A stretch of 64,000 nt of DNA from Trichoplax adhaerens (GCF_000150275.1 NW_002060945.1:2503172-2567171), one strand, 5' to 3'. Shown: positions 1 to 14,400, counted from the stretch's first letter. Notes: generated by a model not told the origin, from the letters alone. Made by a program: numbers and translations.

Positions 1-290
1 CTCTATTTATCTTAAACATTTCCATGGATTTTCGTTAGTTTATAGTATTTTATAAAAGTAGCCTCGAAGTGTTCTGTCGCAACTTTAATCAATTAGCGGA
101 TTAAAATCTGTTCCCTACCTCAAACATTTCCACGAGCTATCGTTAATTTCTAAAATTTTTATTAAAGTACTGTATGCACTAAACTATTGACAGATCTTAG
201 GGTTATAGGCAATAAAATTGTTATCTAGAATAACTCTAATATTACTCACATCTTTAAGGAAGATTATTTTTCGTTGAATAGTTTTAACAG

Positions 291-3200
291 GACACTTTTG
301 CCCGCCTAAAGAGGGTTCTTTCCAGCCTAATGAAAGCAAAGTAACCATACGCTCCAGTAGTAATACTTCTACCAATTGCCTATCCGTGACATTTAACGCT
401 TTCTCAATTATTGTAATGCCTTAGTATAGCTTTAAAATTTTAAAAGATGAACTGAATTAGGTGTCGCTAATGATAAGGTAATATTTTGTATAATTAGGGC
501 AATTTTCTTAATTTACTCAATGATTGTAGAGTCAGGAACTAGAATTATCCTCCTTAAAAGTCCGAAAGAGTGTTATAAACTGGTTGTTTAATATAGTTGA
601 AGAAAATAGTGAATCTCTCTTTGCTGGAGATCTCGCTATTTCAGCAAAGCTACTCTCTCGAATCAATTATGAATCGGATGTAATATCTCTTCCTCTCATA
701 ACCGTTAGTAACTTTATCATTCATTGATTTAGTCCATTATGGCATTTCAATCTAGGTCATTTTATATGATTGCTTTACAATTCATATTTACGTTACAGAA
801 ACTAATTGATATAGGAAGTCGCCTTTTGCATTTACAATATACCAAAGATTGGCATAAGATTCAGCAGGTAATTAGTTTATTACTGACTATGCAAGTGCTA
901 ATTTATCCAAAAAATATTAGATTATGATGAGCTACACTGTGCCTAAGAGCGAATGACTCTCTTTTTTTGGCTAGTCTACACTATCTTGTGGAAATGAATA
1001 TGATAGCGTAGCGGTCATGATAAGCTTGAAAAGATTAGCTGCTAAGTTGAATAATGATTTTAATCAAACTGGTCCTCAACTAATCGATGTTACTTCACAA
1101 AATATAGGTAGGATTAAAAATAAAACTGATTTACAATAATTAAGTATGCTACGATCCCAATTATTCAAGATATTTCCCGTTACTGCCACAATTCCAAGAA
1201 CTGCAAATCCAGACCATCAGGTATAAGGATGTAGAAAAAGACTCTGATCACGATGAAGATGAACACGATGATAAAAAATCTAATATATTAGAAATATCTA
1301 CTCGTCAAGCTCATAATATAGCTCACATATGGCAACATAATCATGTACAAATAATATTAAATGCAGAAGCTTTACGAGAAAATCATGGTAAGCAAAGCCT
1401 GTTGACATCAATCTTTGTTGAATTTAATCTAATAATTTGATCGTGCGATCTACTTTCTATTTGCTATCATTTTTTCAATATGTTGCGTTATACTCCAATT
1501 GATATCCTGGATTATGAATAAAATCAACACGTTTGGATATTTACGCATCCTAAATTTGTGATATGGATCACTATCCATAGCCACAAGAATAGTCACGATT
1601 TATTTTAATACATTAGATGCAATCATGCCCTTACAATTAATAAATCCAAGGTAAGTTTAGGACTAGATCTCAGATCATTTATGCCAAATAACTGATTTAT
1701 GGCTAATTTAACTATATAAGAAATCTATAATACAAACGGATTGGCATTAAGGTTAATTTAATAAAAATCTTAAAAGTTCCATTTGATATTTGATCGTTCT
1801 AAGAAATTTCTCTCAAGCAAACCCCATTTTAAATTCTGAAGTAATCGCAGCTTTCTTTTCTACATCATTGCAAAGTTACGACGAATTTTCACTGCAATTA
1901 ATTTTTAAGAATAAATTTGTAAGTAACATTGCTGCTGGATACTTACTATTATAGTAATAGTAAAAGACTACTACTCGGTCATTACAAATATATAATTTGT
2001 TGCTGATTGCGTACGATATTTTATAAATACATCAGTGTAAGAGCTATTTACATCATCATTCAGGTTTTGTTGATAGATAAGAATGGAATTAAACATAGTT
2101 CTAACGTAAAGTTGATTTGTCATGCCGGTATTTTAGCCAAATTTAACCTTAAATAACTCGAAAATCAGTAATCGATGGTGTGGAACGTGGTTAGCTAATT
2201 CTGTTAATGGGTAAGATGTTAGATGAAGCAGCCGATGGTAAATGACAAGTAATTTTTCACTTTTAATTTAATTATCATTTGAATTGAAGGATGAACAATA
2301 ATTTAGATAGAAGCAATTTAAATTATATTTTACACATATACACAATATAATTCTGAATACTTAGTTAAAAACGCAACCGATACAATACGTTAAGCTTAAT
2401 TTCATTTTATGGACTGCAGTAGTTACTCTTAAAAGTAGAAATCCTTGCTACTTTGTTTTATATGTGTCTATCCTTTACAAAATTTATAGCTGAAGAATAA
2501 GTTTACTTAAATTGAATGTCTTATTCTTGGTACAGAATTACAATTCGTGTTGCTTGTACTTTAATATAAGCAATCATAGTTATATTCTAATATTTAATTT
2601 CTGCTTAAACATCAGAATCTTCAAGTTCTTTTATGCTAAGCATTGGCTATGTTAATTTTATATATGCATAAGTAGATGTGGTTTTAGAAACATAAATATC
2701 CTATAAGCTAAGGGTTTACTTCGATGACATATATACTAGTACAGCATATAAAATGGTGTTGGACTTGCTGCGCGACATATAACATTATTTTTAGACCTAA
2801 TTTTAGTAGCAGTGTTGTATCCAGTGATAAATAATGGAATATCTAAGACAATAAGTTGTAATTTGCGACATTTGATTCGTACGCATTGTGGATTCAGAAC
2901 TGCTCTTTATATCTAACAGGCTATTTCAGGAGTATATGTATTATTTGCATTTTATACGAGTATGTTCGATAATTTAATAATACATTAAATTAGATAATAG
3001 CAGCTCATGGATAGCACAGAATGGGAGATCTGTGGATATTTTATGATATAATGAATTTTTCCACTGTATAAACAGTATCAAATTTTAAAATAGCAATATG
3101 CTGTACTATAACTTCAAAATTTAGAAATTATACTAATCCTTGTTGATAATAAATGTTTTTATTTTACCTTGCAGTACCTGCGGCTGGTCTGATTCAAATT

Positions 3201-6200
3201 GCAGTATAGGAAGTCAGTCTAACTCTACCCATACCGTCTGCTTTTGTAAATTTATCAAGGCAGCATCATTTGCTGCTTTTTATCAAGAGAGTAATATGAG
3301 CCAGGCAAGTCAGGTAAAAATTTTAATATTTCCTCAAAGTTTGAATAAAAGAAACTAATAATGATACTGCTTATAGGTCCTAGTTGCCTTCTGGACGGCA
3401 ATATTTTCTTACTTAAGACAGTATTCTTATTTATTACTTTTGCTGCTAGCTGATAATACTAATCCAGCCAATCACGTTAGCAACCTATTTTGGATACAGC
3501 TTGTCCATTTCAGGACTCGTTATTACGGCAGGGATCTTTCTTTTCTCCCCAAGGTAGGTTTGTTAGAGTAATTGCTTTCGGTCTTCTTATGGATAACAAA
3601 ATATCTTATAATTTCGATTGATATTGCAGAATTTCTGTAGAGCTTCTAGTTTTACTTATCAAGAAGTTTTGACTTTTGCAGTTAGATCAGTATTATTCAG
3701 AAAATACGATATAGTTTCATGATAAATACGTGTGAATTTGAGCTACTGTATAACTTGATTACATGAACAGAAAAGGTCTTAAATTAAAAGTGATATTGTA
3801 AGTCTATTATTGATTAAAAGAATTAAATGATCATGAAGATAATAAATAAAAGTACACCTGTTATTTGAAGATTAATGCGCTAGTTTGTTATAAGAGTATT
3901 AGAAAAATAAGGTTAAGTAGATGCTAGCTAGAGAAGGATGTTACCTTACTCAGTACGTAAGGTGCTGATTAGATTAACATTACGAGCCTAATATATTGAA
4001 AGTATGCTCAGGCTAATTATCAAACCCAATCTAAATATCAACAATTTTTCTCTTTACCTGCAATGGTTGTAGAATTAGTTTTAGGAAAGTAGAAGTAATA
4101 ATATACCTGTCATTATATTCGTTAGACGATGATAACATGTTTATCTAGTAAATTCGATACTAATGAGATCAACATTAGAGATCTTATTCGATATTAATTA
4201 GATATATACTCTATTGAATGGGGATGAGATGATGACTATTAATTGGTTAAATGAACACTAGGAGACCAAAATTAACCAAGAAAAGTTGCATAATTAAGTT
4301 AAATGTAATTTTTGGCACTTTGGTTGTCAACGTATTAGCAATTATGCACCCTTTTGCAAATGAGAACAAAGTAAGTAGGTAATCATAAATTGCTGATCGT
4401 GACAAAATCTATAAATTTAAATAGAGGAAACAAGTGCTATATAATGATTAATTATTCTCACTGACTCATCTTAAACTTTAGACAATGTGCATCCTTATGG
4501 CAGTAGGATTACACTATAGCCTGATAATGCTGTTTATTTGGATTTTCCACGATAGCCTGGATTTATTTCTAAAATTATTTAAAGATTTGGAATCGATAAT
4601 CCAATGCAGTTGGTATTTTATTTCAGCTTATAGTAAGTTACCTTTAATTAATGTTAAAATATTTAACCCATACGCCCGAAAACTTCCTGACAAGTTTCCT
4701 AGTCTAACGTAAAGCACTAACTTCGAGTTGCTTCTACAGATTACTATCCTAATCTATCGAAAGATCTAGTAATAATATAGTACTGCTACTATAAGGCCTA
4801 GGAACTACTCTTCTAAAAGGCTCAAAATTAGAATTACACGCTGTATTATAATCTATAAAACATGTAAAATTAAACACTGTAAGCAACAATACTTTCTTAA
4901 ACTCTATAATTTAGGCAACCTAGTGCTGTAACACCTTAATATAATTCATGATGATTGCATACTGTAATACAATATACAGTAGAATCACTAAACATGAAAT
5001 ATTAGCGGGTTTATTAGCGGCCTAATTGATTTTCGAGCTTCTATTATCCAAATTTAACAATATCTCATGTATTTCATAAATTTGGGATTGATTTGAAATA
5101 TATGAAGCTGCTACAAGTTGTTTTTCCTTGTCAATGCTTTTAGTGTTTCCACTATTTATCGTGGGATTTACGTTTAGCATCACGAGCGCGATATTCGGTG
5201 TGGATAATTATGTCAATTTTGAATCGTAAGTTTATTTCATAATAAAAATAATCGTTCCAGTAGAGCATAGACTAAAATATGATGAGAGCGATAGTGAAGG
5301 TGTATAAATTGACTAAGAATATTGAATAAATAGTTACTAACTGACCTTTAACATTAATGATTTGCCAAGGTGTTGGCTAACTACAGATCCTCCTATGTAT
5401 TTAGCTTTTATCGTTCCGATATCATTCCTGATATTGGTAAAACTAGTTTAATTTTTCATATCAGATAATTATAATGAAGGCTTATTTATATCTGTAAAAT
5501 ATTCAGTCAAGTCAAATTTATATTTCTGAATTTCATAATTATCATTTCATCATTTCTGATTGCCGTCTAGGTTAAATTGATCCTGTGCACCTTAACATTG
5601 CGAATTAAACCAAGCATTAAGGATGGAGAATCAAGTTTTAATGATACCTATTTCCCTTTGGAATCAATGTTAGTAATTAACGCTTTAATATCAGCATAGA
5701 TAAACTTTGTAGTAGGCATTTACATCAAGTAATCTACAAGACTATGAGTGACCTTGAATCTACAGTATAACAAAATAGCTTGAAAGCAAATTTTTTACTA
5801 GAATAAGACATGAAAAATGAGGATATTATCATACGGTAACAATATGATTTTGGACGAGACCAGTTAAAAAGGTCTACTTACTTATTTCACTTCATAATCT
5901 CAGAAAGAGATCGGCTCGAATGTCTGTAATTTTTTTAGCGGTGGCAACTATGTGCTGGATTTCTTTTACGATTGGAATATGGACCAATTCTATGATATTC
6001 CGCAGTAGCTTTGCTATATTAAATGGAGTACAGGTAAGAAAAATTATAAAATAAGTATAACTTACTGGGATAGAAACAACAGTACTTATATTAAACTAAT
6101 CTTCGTAGCATTCTACAGATAAGTAATTGCAATTTCTTATCGTAAATGGGATATCTAGTTTAGTTATGATTGCATATATTTAGCAATTATAACCGTCATT

Positions 6201-6496
6201 GAAATCATAGTAAAATTCGGTTCGTGTTTTAGGGAATTTGTTTGCTTTATATCTACTGTTTTCAGCTTGATCACGTAAGTACATTATTGGATTACTCAAA
6301 GTGCTGCAAACTTCAATTCTTAGGACTTGCCATACCTTACAGTCAATAGAATACTATCAGAGAAATATTTTCCATAGTAGTAAAAAAATTTTGTAATTTA
6401 TACATCTTTTTGTTCCAGAAATGTCGATGGATTCGAGATAGAAGTACTGATACCTCATGTGAAGAATATGGACATACTCTCGAATTGACTCGGTAA
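291..6496 (+). CDS. Adhesion-type GPCR (GAIN-GPS-7TM), 5' end not resolved
   Basis: Multi-exon membrane receptor. Exons that join in phase: 597-679, 799-867, 975-1107, 1199-1387, 1818-1918, 2137-2210, 3175-3313, 3468-3553, 4262-4370, 4482-4632, 5144-5225, 5370-5436, 5571-5668, 5904-6033, 6233-6274, 6419-6496 (stop TAA). The first five encode a GAIN domain (SESLFAGDLAISAKLLSRI; LIDIGSRLLHLQYTKDWHKI; VTSQNIELQIQTI). The exons at 2137 and 3175 form the GPS motif (WCGTW, GWSDSNC, CFCKF). TM1 is ITLATYFGYSLSISGLVITA at 3471; TM2 follows at 4262, TM3 (CILMAVGLHYSLIMLFIWIF) at 4488, TM4 at 5144, the extracellular CWL motif and TM5 at 5370, TM6 (ATMCWISFTIGIW) at 5904, and TM7 (FAILNGVQ/GICLLYIYCFQ) across 6033/6233. 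The cytoplasmic tail is only about 25 residues. A possible upstream exon, 291-412 or ending near 355, encodes a CPPKEGSF segment but its phase does not join cleanly. The start codon and ectodomain are probably upstream of the window. The family call is firm; exact exon ends are inferred from splice consensus. Confidence 0.88.
3175..3313 (+). other. GPS exon with cleavage site lost
   Basis: This exon carries the second half of the GPCR proteolysis site, with cysteines at CGW, SNC and CFC. In the family the motif ends C-x-C-N-H-L followed by T or S, where autocleavage occurs. Here it reads CFCKFIKAASFAAF, so the histidine, leucine and threonine positions are F, I and K. Inference: the receptor folds a GAIN/GPS module but probably does not self-cleave. 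The acceptor (TTTTATTTTACCTTGCAG) is strong, which supports the exon start. Confidence 0.75.
4684..4943. repeat. Dispersed repeat family R2, copy 1 (in GPCR intron)
   Basis: About 260 bases, beginning TTCCTGACAAG and ending near CTTAATATA, recur in the same orientation at 34647-34880 with many substitutions and indels. Landmarks shared by both copies include AGTCTAACGTAAAGCACT, GAGTTGCTTCTACAGATTACT and GCAACAATACTTTCTT. No coding capacity or clear terminal inverted repeat is visible. This copy lies in the intron between the TM3 and TM4 exons of the adhesion GPCR. It is probably an old non-autonomous element. Confidence 0.7.
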
Positions 6497-8411
6497 TATT
6501 ATAAATTAATTAAAAAATGGTAGAGCAATTCAGGTGTATATAATAGGCAATATACAAAAATAAGATTCTTTGGCGATTAATGATGCTACAGTACTAGTTT
6601 AATATGGTGCTAAGATTAAACTAGTACTGCAACATGATTAATTACAATTTGATTTGTCATTAAAACATGCATAGGTACAACCAGCGACTATATGAGATCT
6701 TTATCGAACTGTAACAAGCAAATCTAGCTCTATGTTCTCGGCTCTGTAAAACTAGTTATAAAATTTTCTTCCTTAGACAATGCTTCCTGTAAAAATATTC
6801 AGTTATAATTAAATGTTTGATAATGCTAGATCATCTGAATAATTTACATCATCTAAGTAAAAAAACTTTTTAGTTTTTGACGCCAGCTATTTCTAATTTA
6901 TGTGTGATATAACTTACGAATACGTGCTATAAAGTTATAAAAACAGCTAGACTGTAGACTACTATACATTGCATCATTGATTTCAAATAGCAAAAGCGTA
7001 ATTAAAATTTAAAACTGACTTGTTATAACTCTATTGGACAACTATTATAGTTCTAAACTTTTACTTCTTTCCTTTTCTTACGAATAGTCGATCTGTTATC
7101 AATGTGGCACCTTACTTTGATGAATCAACCTGAAATGGCAATAAAACAAAAGGAATTTTGGGAATCGTATAGCAAACGAATCTTCAAAATATTGTCAATC
7201 TCACTTACAAGTATTATATAATTAGATTTAGATCATCTTATGCTAATATTTTAAATTTATTGAAAAGTTGCCTCTTTCATCTTTATTGACACTAATATTT
7301 ACAAATTTGAGCTATTGCCTCTCAAAATGGATCATTAAGCCTACCTAATACTTACATTATTAATAGTATTCGTGTTGATATGCTTAATAGCACGACTTGG
7401 ATCTTAATAAGGTAGATGATGAGCTTATACTGTAGCTTGCGTTAATACGCAATAGTACGGTTATGATTTGTACCTTGATTTATACGATAGTTTCACGAGT
7501 CTACAATACTGTTGCATGTCAGTAATATATGTAGACGGTACATTGTACAGCTACAAAAAGGTAACAACAGCTGTAATAACACTTAACCCATTTTATTGCC
7601 AAATTAGTAACAAAGTCAACATATTGGTTATTTCATTCATGAGATGATAACTATCGTACGCGTATACTATAATTTCATTCTATCGTAAAAATAATAACAA
7701 AACCAGTTAATAAAATCTAAGAGCGGACCAGTAATACATAATGTGACCTAGATATTCAGTTATTCAATCACTGCAAAAGTTACATGTTATTGGTTAATTT
7801 CGTATTGAACAATTCTCATGCGGTTAAAGCTATAGTAAATAGCAAAGGTAATATACTATCGTAAATAGCTTGGATAAATCTTCTGAAACCAACCGAGTAA
7901 ATTGACGAATATTCGTAGAAAAGTTGCTAAAAATCATGATGGAAGTCACGCACAACATTCTATCATAGCTTATATATGATTAAAGCTAGACTAATCAAAT
8001 AAAGCAACGTTGGCGCTATTTGCTTTACGCGAAAGTATCTAAATCTATTTACCAAAAACCAATCAGCACAAGCGTAGAAGTACAATATATATAATTCATT
8101 AAATTTTTTTCAACATTTAGTAACAGTAACACCACTAGAAACGTTATAATATGAAAGCATGGGATAAGTAATTATTATGATTATCGGATACGATATAAGG
8201 AGCGGCATAGTATAAGTTATTAAACCTCCAATTTTAAATCTTAAAACGCAAAGTTTTGTATAAACTTGTACACTCATACGTGTCATTTATCTGTATGCTA
8301 ACAAAAAATTTAACAAATGCATAGAACTCGTTCGACTAAATCAGAAAAAATGCGAGTTACGGCATAAGCAAACACCCCTACATGTACTAGCTACGATTAC
8401 ATTATTTCATT
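6497..8411. other. Convergent intergenic spacer
   Basis: AT-rich spacer between the 3' ends of the adhesion GPCR (+) and the anoctamin gene (-). I see no open frame with family resemblance. It holds one perfect 15-bp inverted repeat (6589-6603 against 6615-6629) about 95 bases after the GPCR stop. The rest presumably contains both 3' untranslated regions. Confidence 0.6.
6589..6629. repeat. 15-bp perfect inverted repeat (hairpin)
   Basis: CAGTACTAGTTTAAT at 6589-6603 is the exact reverse complement of ATTAAACTAGTACTG at 6615-6629, with an 11-base loop. It lies just downstream of the GPCR stop, where it would be in the 3' UTR if transcribed. Confidence 0.8.
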
Positions 8412-11400
8412 TTAAGCATTGGAATTATTTCTAACAAGTTTATCGTCTTCAAGTGCTTGCTTGGCTAAATATTCTTCACGCTTAATAGTTAATCGTAACG
8501 ACTTTGGTATATCCGGAATAGCGTAGCCAATGGCGAATTTGATAAAGAAAATCAAATGCTGTAATTTAAATAATTTAAAACGATTAATTAACGTTCACGA
8601 TATATGAATTAAAATTTTCACGATTTCATAATGATATATTGATTTCAAGATCTCTACCATTGGCCATTTTTAAGGCCATATTAATAAGGACGTAAGGTAT
8701 ATATCCACATTGTCAATAGCGACAGCCATATGTAACATAGTCATAAATATTTGTTTATTCATAATAGGTGCTTACCTCGAACACGACAACAAATGCAAGT
8801 CTTACTGTCATAATGCGCCAATAGTTCAGATTGTAACTATATGGATATTCAGTCTGTCGATATCCAGAATACCTTTATTAATTACAATAATATAATAATA
8901 ATGTTAGAATCGCAATTTTTCCTATTTTGATTCCGTGGAGTTGAAATTATGTTCGATGGTGTACAAACGAATTTTTTAACTAACCTACAAAACGTTGAGG
9001 TGTAGCTTAGCTGCCCAGACAAATTTGCTTTCGGAATCTCGCTGCTAGGGAAATCAGTGACGTTGAAGTAAGATAGTGAAAAGTTTACATAACCATCCAG
9101 AGTTCCAGACTGACTGACATTACCATATTCGTAAACCATTCTTGGGATAAAGTCAGAAGTGACTGCAATAACAAAGGCCTAAAAGGACGCAAAGTTGATT
9201 CTTGATTAACAGCACCAATCAAGTCTAGTCAACTTAGATTTATTTCTATAAATTAAATTGAAATACACTAATATGGTGTTATATACTATTTAAAAGAATG
9301 CATACATTTGTTATAACGGCCATTTTGCTAATAGAGTCCAATATACCATACCAAGCACCTACAATGAAAATATATTAGATTTTTTACTATAACATTGAAT
9401 ATTAATTATGGAAGAGCTACAAATACCAATATTGGGAGCTTGAGCTGCAAGGGGTCGCTGCAACTGAGTTATAAATTTATAGGCATCCAAACGGATCTCA
9501 ATAACATTATTTAATAAGGCGAAGAAAGGTGCCAAAGGAAACGCAGCCACGAATAATGTTATAAAACCAAACTGGATAACTAATTTAAATAAATGACAGA
9601 ATCTAGGTTAACCTATTACCGGATCGATGGCGTTATTAACCATAATTTATACTTGTCTACTTACCCATTTCAAGATATTCAAAGAATAGTCCCTGTTGGC
9701 CTAATTCCTGCAGGTCCTCGTCTTCCTCCATCAATGGAATATCTTTTTCACTACCATCATCTTCTTTGTCAATGTTGCGGCGTGCAATCCAATTTTTTAT
9801 TTTACTTTTATACCCATCGAAATTTAGAGAAATTAAACGCATAATACTCATAGCTTGTAAAAGAATAAAGCAATGCCCTAAATAGATACATACGGTAAAA
9901 TAAATTCCAAAATGTTATTCCAAGCTTGCTTGCCAACCATGATAATCGCGAGTTGAATACATAATTCAACCAAGCATCCGCCGCTAGAGCACTAAACATG
10001 TAAACATGTAGCATGCAAAAGTGATTATACTATATATTTTATCGTCTCGTACAGTATAGTATATTATTTCTTATTGAAATAAAGCTCAAAAACATAGATT
10101 TGCTTACTTGTTGTTGGCGTAAACCTAAAAGACTTCTATTATAATTATTCGGACTACCAGAAAATCTAGTGTTATAAAAAAATAATTAATTGATGATATG
10201 TAGCTCTCTAAATCTTCTAAACACTTTAAAAGGAATATAAAAATATCGTACTTACGTGCCCTTAAAGAAAGCGATATAGAAAAGCGATGAATAGTAGTTG
10301 ACAAATTGGAATAAAAACATCTTAACGGTAAAGGCTCGATCATATTCTGATTGTGTTCTGTACCTTTCTATAGTACGATATAAAAATATTTAATAATACT
10401 CATATGACAACATAAAGACAACATGATAAGCTGGACTACTCACCCCAATCCGTTAACTTGTAGGCTAAAATTTTATATACCTAACATATAGAAAAATAGT
10501 CATGAGAAAACTAAAACGAGCTAGTTATAAAATATGTTTGCACATGCACTTGACATTTAGAACAATGAAGTATCAGATAAATTCAATCCAATTGGCACTT
10601 ACAACTCCCAGTAACATGATCACAACAAGATTAATAGCAGCAGCTGTGATAGATGTAAAGATGGAAGCTGCTTGGCTAATCAGGGCAATATTTGTTCGTA
10701 AAAGCAAGTACGTAATACCCAATCGGTAGATGATAACAGCAAAAACGGCAGCAATTACTAAGCAAATCTAATTGAAATTAAAGTTCTTGTTACTAGGCCA
10801 TAACATCAACGGTACGAACGGAATTAGTTATGATCTATTAATTATTCTAATTTCGTATGAATTATAACGAATGTAAAGAATGAATCGAAAAATATCAGTT
10901 GTATATAAAGTGCTTACCATAAAGACAATAGAAATATCGCCAAGGAAATATCGAGGAAGTCTCTTAGTTGGAGTAAAGTATGGTTCTTCGTGCTATTACA
11001 AAAGAATAGAGTAACCAAGATACGCTATTATATACCGTCTTAATATTTCTTCTAAGCTAAGGCTATAGTAGTTGTATCTAAAGCTTACTCCAGTAACCGG
11101 ATTAACACGATATGAGCCTTCTTCGGCGCATTTTGCTTCATATTGAGCTCGTAATGGTTCCTGATAACACAAAGTAAAATGAACTAGTTACCCTTGCTAG
11201 CTCTTATTCTGAACACATAATACAACGAAAAAACGTACTTCTTCGGCTTCATAATCGAGAAGATCCCATTCAAAGGCAATTCTGGCTTGCCTTCTTTTCC
11301 AAAATTCCAAAAATAGTGTAGCTATAAAAAAATAACGTATAGCAATTTCAGTATCAACTATCCAGTAATCAATCTCGGCAAATAACGAAATAAAAGTAAC

Positions 11401-14400
11401 TGCTGTATAGTCGCGATTAACTCATTTGTCCTAATTGGTAATTGTTGTTAACCAGTAAATTTCAGTACTAAGTACTTTTGAATCTTACATACCCCATAAA
11501 GACATGAATACAGCAAAGAAAACCGTGAAACCATTATCGAATAAGTGTTGGGCCTATATTCAATATATTCAATATACTTTACATAGGTAAAAGGGCATAC
11601 AACGTAATATTTAATCTAAGTGCGTTTCTTTACGTAGTTCGCTGTCGTAGAAAGAAACAATTTTGTTATATTAAATTACATGCCTTAGCATAATTGCAAG
11701 TTGTTCTCAATTCCCAGTAAGGACATAGTTCATCACATAGTGGACACATGTAAAACTGCTTGCGAAGGTTATAACTGCAAATCTCGGAGCTGTTTAGTAT
11801 ACATATAGTTTTAATTTGAGGGCCAACATTACCTGATTTACATTTTGTGGTTAATCTATTTATTCTCATATGAGTTTGAAACTTACGAGACTTTGTCACT
11901 TCCCATAGTAAATAAACCATAAAGGAAACATAAAACTCCAAGGATTGAGGCAGGTATAAGCATTCCGGTGTAGAATCCTGATGAAGGAGATATATTATCG
12001 CTTAATATCATTTATAATTTTCAAAATCTACTCGCATCTAACCTAGCCATGCGAAATAAATTCCAATCTTTTCACCAAAGTATTTTCTGTTGTAACATTA
12101 GGAAGGCATTTACATGTTGAGTATTGATGTAAAGATTAGTATCCGCATATGTTAACTTACATAAAGATCAAATAATCCTAATATGGAATACCCTTTTATC
12201 GTTCACCTGACTAAATCGAGAGGTTGAAATTTATACCATCTTCCCGGTCGTGCCCATTCTTGTCGAAGAAGTTGTCGATCGTTTTCTGGTGCATGAGTGA
12301 GGAGAGATTCGCCAAATTCCGAAGGCCCCTATTATAAATAAAGTTAAACTTTCGGATTAAAATCTTTGATAGTTTCTAGGGGATAAAGATCGAGAGGTAG
12401 AAAAAAGCTTAAATTGTAGTGTAAAAATTTTTTACATCATGAAGAGGAAATGATTTCTCAAAAGCACCCTTGGATATCAAGCGATAAGCTCCTATTGTAA
12501 TAATTATAATTATGAAGGTATAAAAAACTTCAAAGAAGGTACTACGCATATCAGTGATATTGAACTAATTGATTATAAATACTTAAAGAACGCTAGGCAA
12601 AGTCATCAATGCTTTAAAAATTATTTACTCACCAAATTTTGTCCTGTCATTTTCTTTATAATCAACGCGTTTGAGGATATAGTCAACCTGTCAGATTCAG
12701 TAAAATTACTCCATTACAATTATAACAATAAAGTGTAGGCATTATAATATAGTCTAGCCATAACTTTTGGTTATAGCTTAAACATAGCAGGTAAAGACTA
12801 ACCACAGCGCTTCTCTGAGCTGAGGTGAAAAAGGTATCGCGATCTTCGATGAGAAACCTAACGCATTGTTACATAGTCATACGTTCTAGGAAGGTTACAT
12901 AACTCATCTACCTATGTGATTTTTCTACCATTATTACTGACTTACTTGTTGATTGCAGAATTTTTAAACGCACAGGTATAGTGAGGATTATAGTCCTTTT
13001 CAAGGTAAGGACTATCCAATTCAAATGGACTAGGGCACGTTTGGCAAGTTGGTTCAGGCTCGATGAATTCATGGTCATTATTTAATGCACTCTGTTAATA
13101 GCATAGAATAGATAACTTTTCTAAAACAGATCAAAGGCTGTTAATGTAGATGATTGTTGAATTGAGACACACTATCTGTTGTATTCTTTACCCAGGAAAA
13201 TCTGACACTTAGTTGTACAGTATATTATTATTACAAAATATGGCAAAAATGAAACTGCAAATACCCCTTGATAGAGTTTGGTATTCGAATAGAAAAATGA
13301 GCAACTTGATTGACTAAAGATTAAAAGTTGTTACAATTTACGCTAAGTTAAGGAGATGTAACCTCTTTGATAGGCATATTAAATCTCATGATTTCAGCGT
13401 ACTCCAAGAGGGTTGTCCAAGGTGCATGAATTTTGATATAGTTCGTGACTTTATCAACTGAAGCCTGCCATTAGTAAAGATTTAAAAATACCTTATTACT
13501 CAATCGATTTCATTGAGCCCTTTTACATGATTTTCCAAAACATTTCTTTTGGTATAAATCATATTTGCAACATACTATCTAAAAACGAATATCTGTATTT
13601 ATGACAATCATATGCTTACCTCAGAAGATTGTTCTTCTAACTGCACTTTAGCAAGATCGCGCAACGAGTCCAAAAATGCTTTGCGTCTCTCTGAGTTTTT
13701 ATGCTCCTTTTCTGCATCGCTTGAGATTTTGTACGTTAAAACCCAATCTGTTGAAATACGGGATATTCAATTATAGTGCATTGTACTCAATAACATGAAG
13801 CTATATTATGATCGTTCTAGAAATCTTTTTCGATTTATCCAATTTTAATAGCGTGTTCTATCGAAACCTAATATAGCGATTTAATATGGCTAAAATTACA
13901 GTCATACGCAGACGAATTATTCTGGATGGTATGATAAATATTGTCACTTCAGATCTGCATCATAACGATAAGGAAGACTTTACCCACAATAACATTATGC
14001 GATAAGGCTTATACAATCTACAACTATCTGGGTATGTACTGTACTACTTCAATCGACGAAGCAGAACCTAATGCAAGCGTTCAATTCTAAGTAAACTGGT
14101 GTACAATTAGCATTTTTTTAGACAAGTTCTATCAGCAATACTGTGTAGATAGTGGATTTATTTAGTACTATTTCGTATTCTATGAAATTGTTAATTTCTA
14201 ATAGCCATTCAATGGATGGATCATTTACTAACCTATTCTTCTTTCGCCGTCGTTAAAATAGACAGAATTGCTTTTCTTTTCCTATGCAATTCAAGAATGA
14301 GCATTAAAAGAAAGAAGAAGAATGAATAATCATGCGGTTGTGATGATTTTGTGGTGTATTTATTATACTATACTCGTACTTTATTATTGTTTGAACCGAA

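Noticed and set aside
2928..2990. Possible GAIN-like exon (GVYVLFAFYTSMFDNL)
   Set aside because: It lies after the exons that already complete the GAIN domain up to the GPS, and including it would break the phase between 2210 and 3175.
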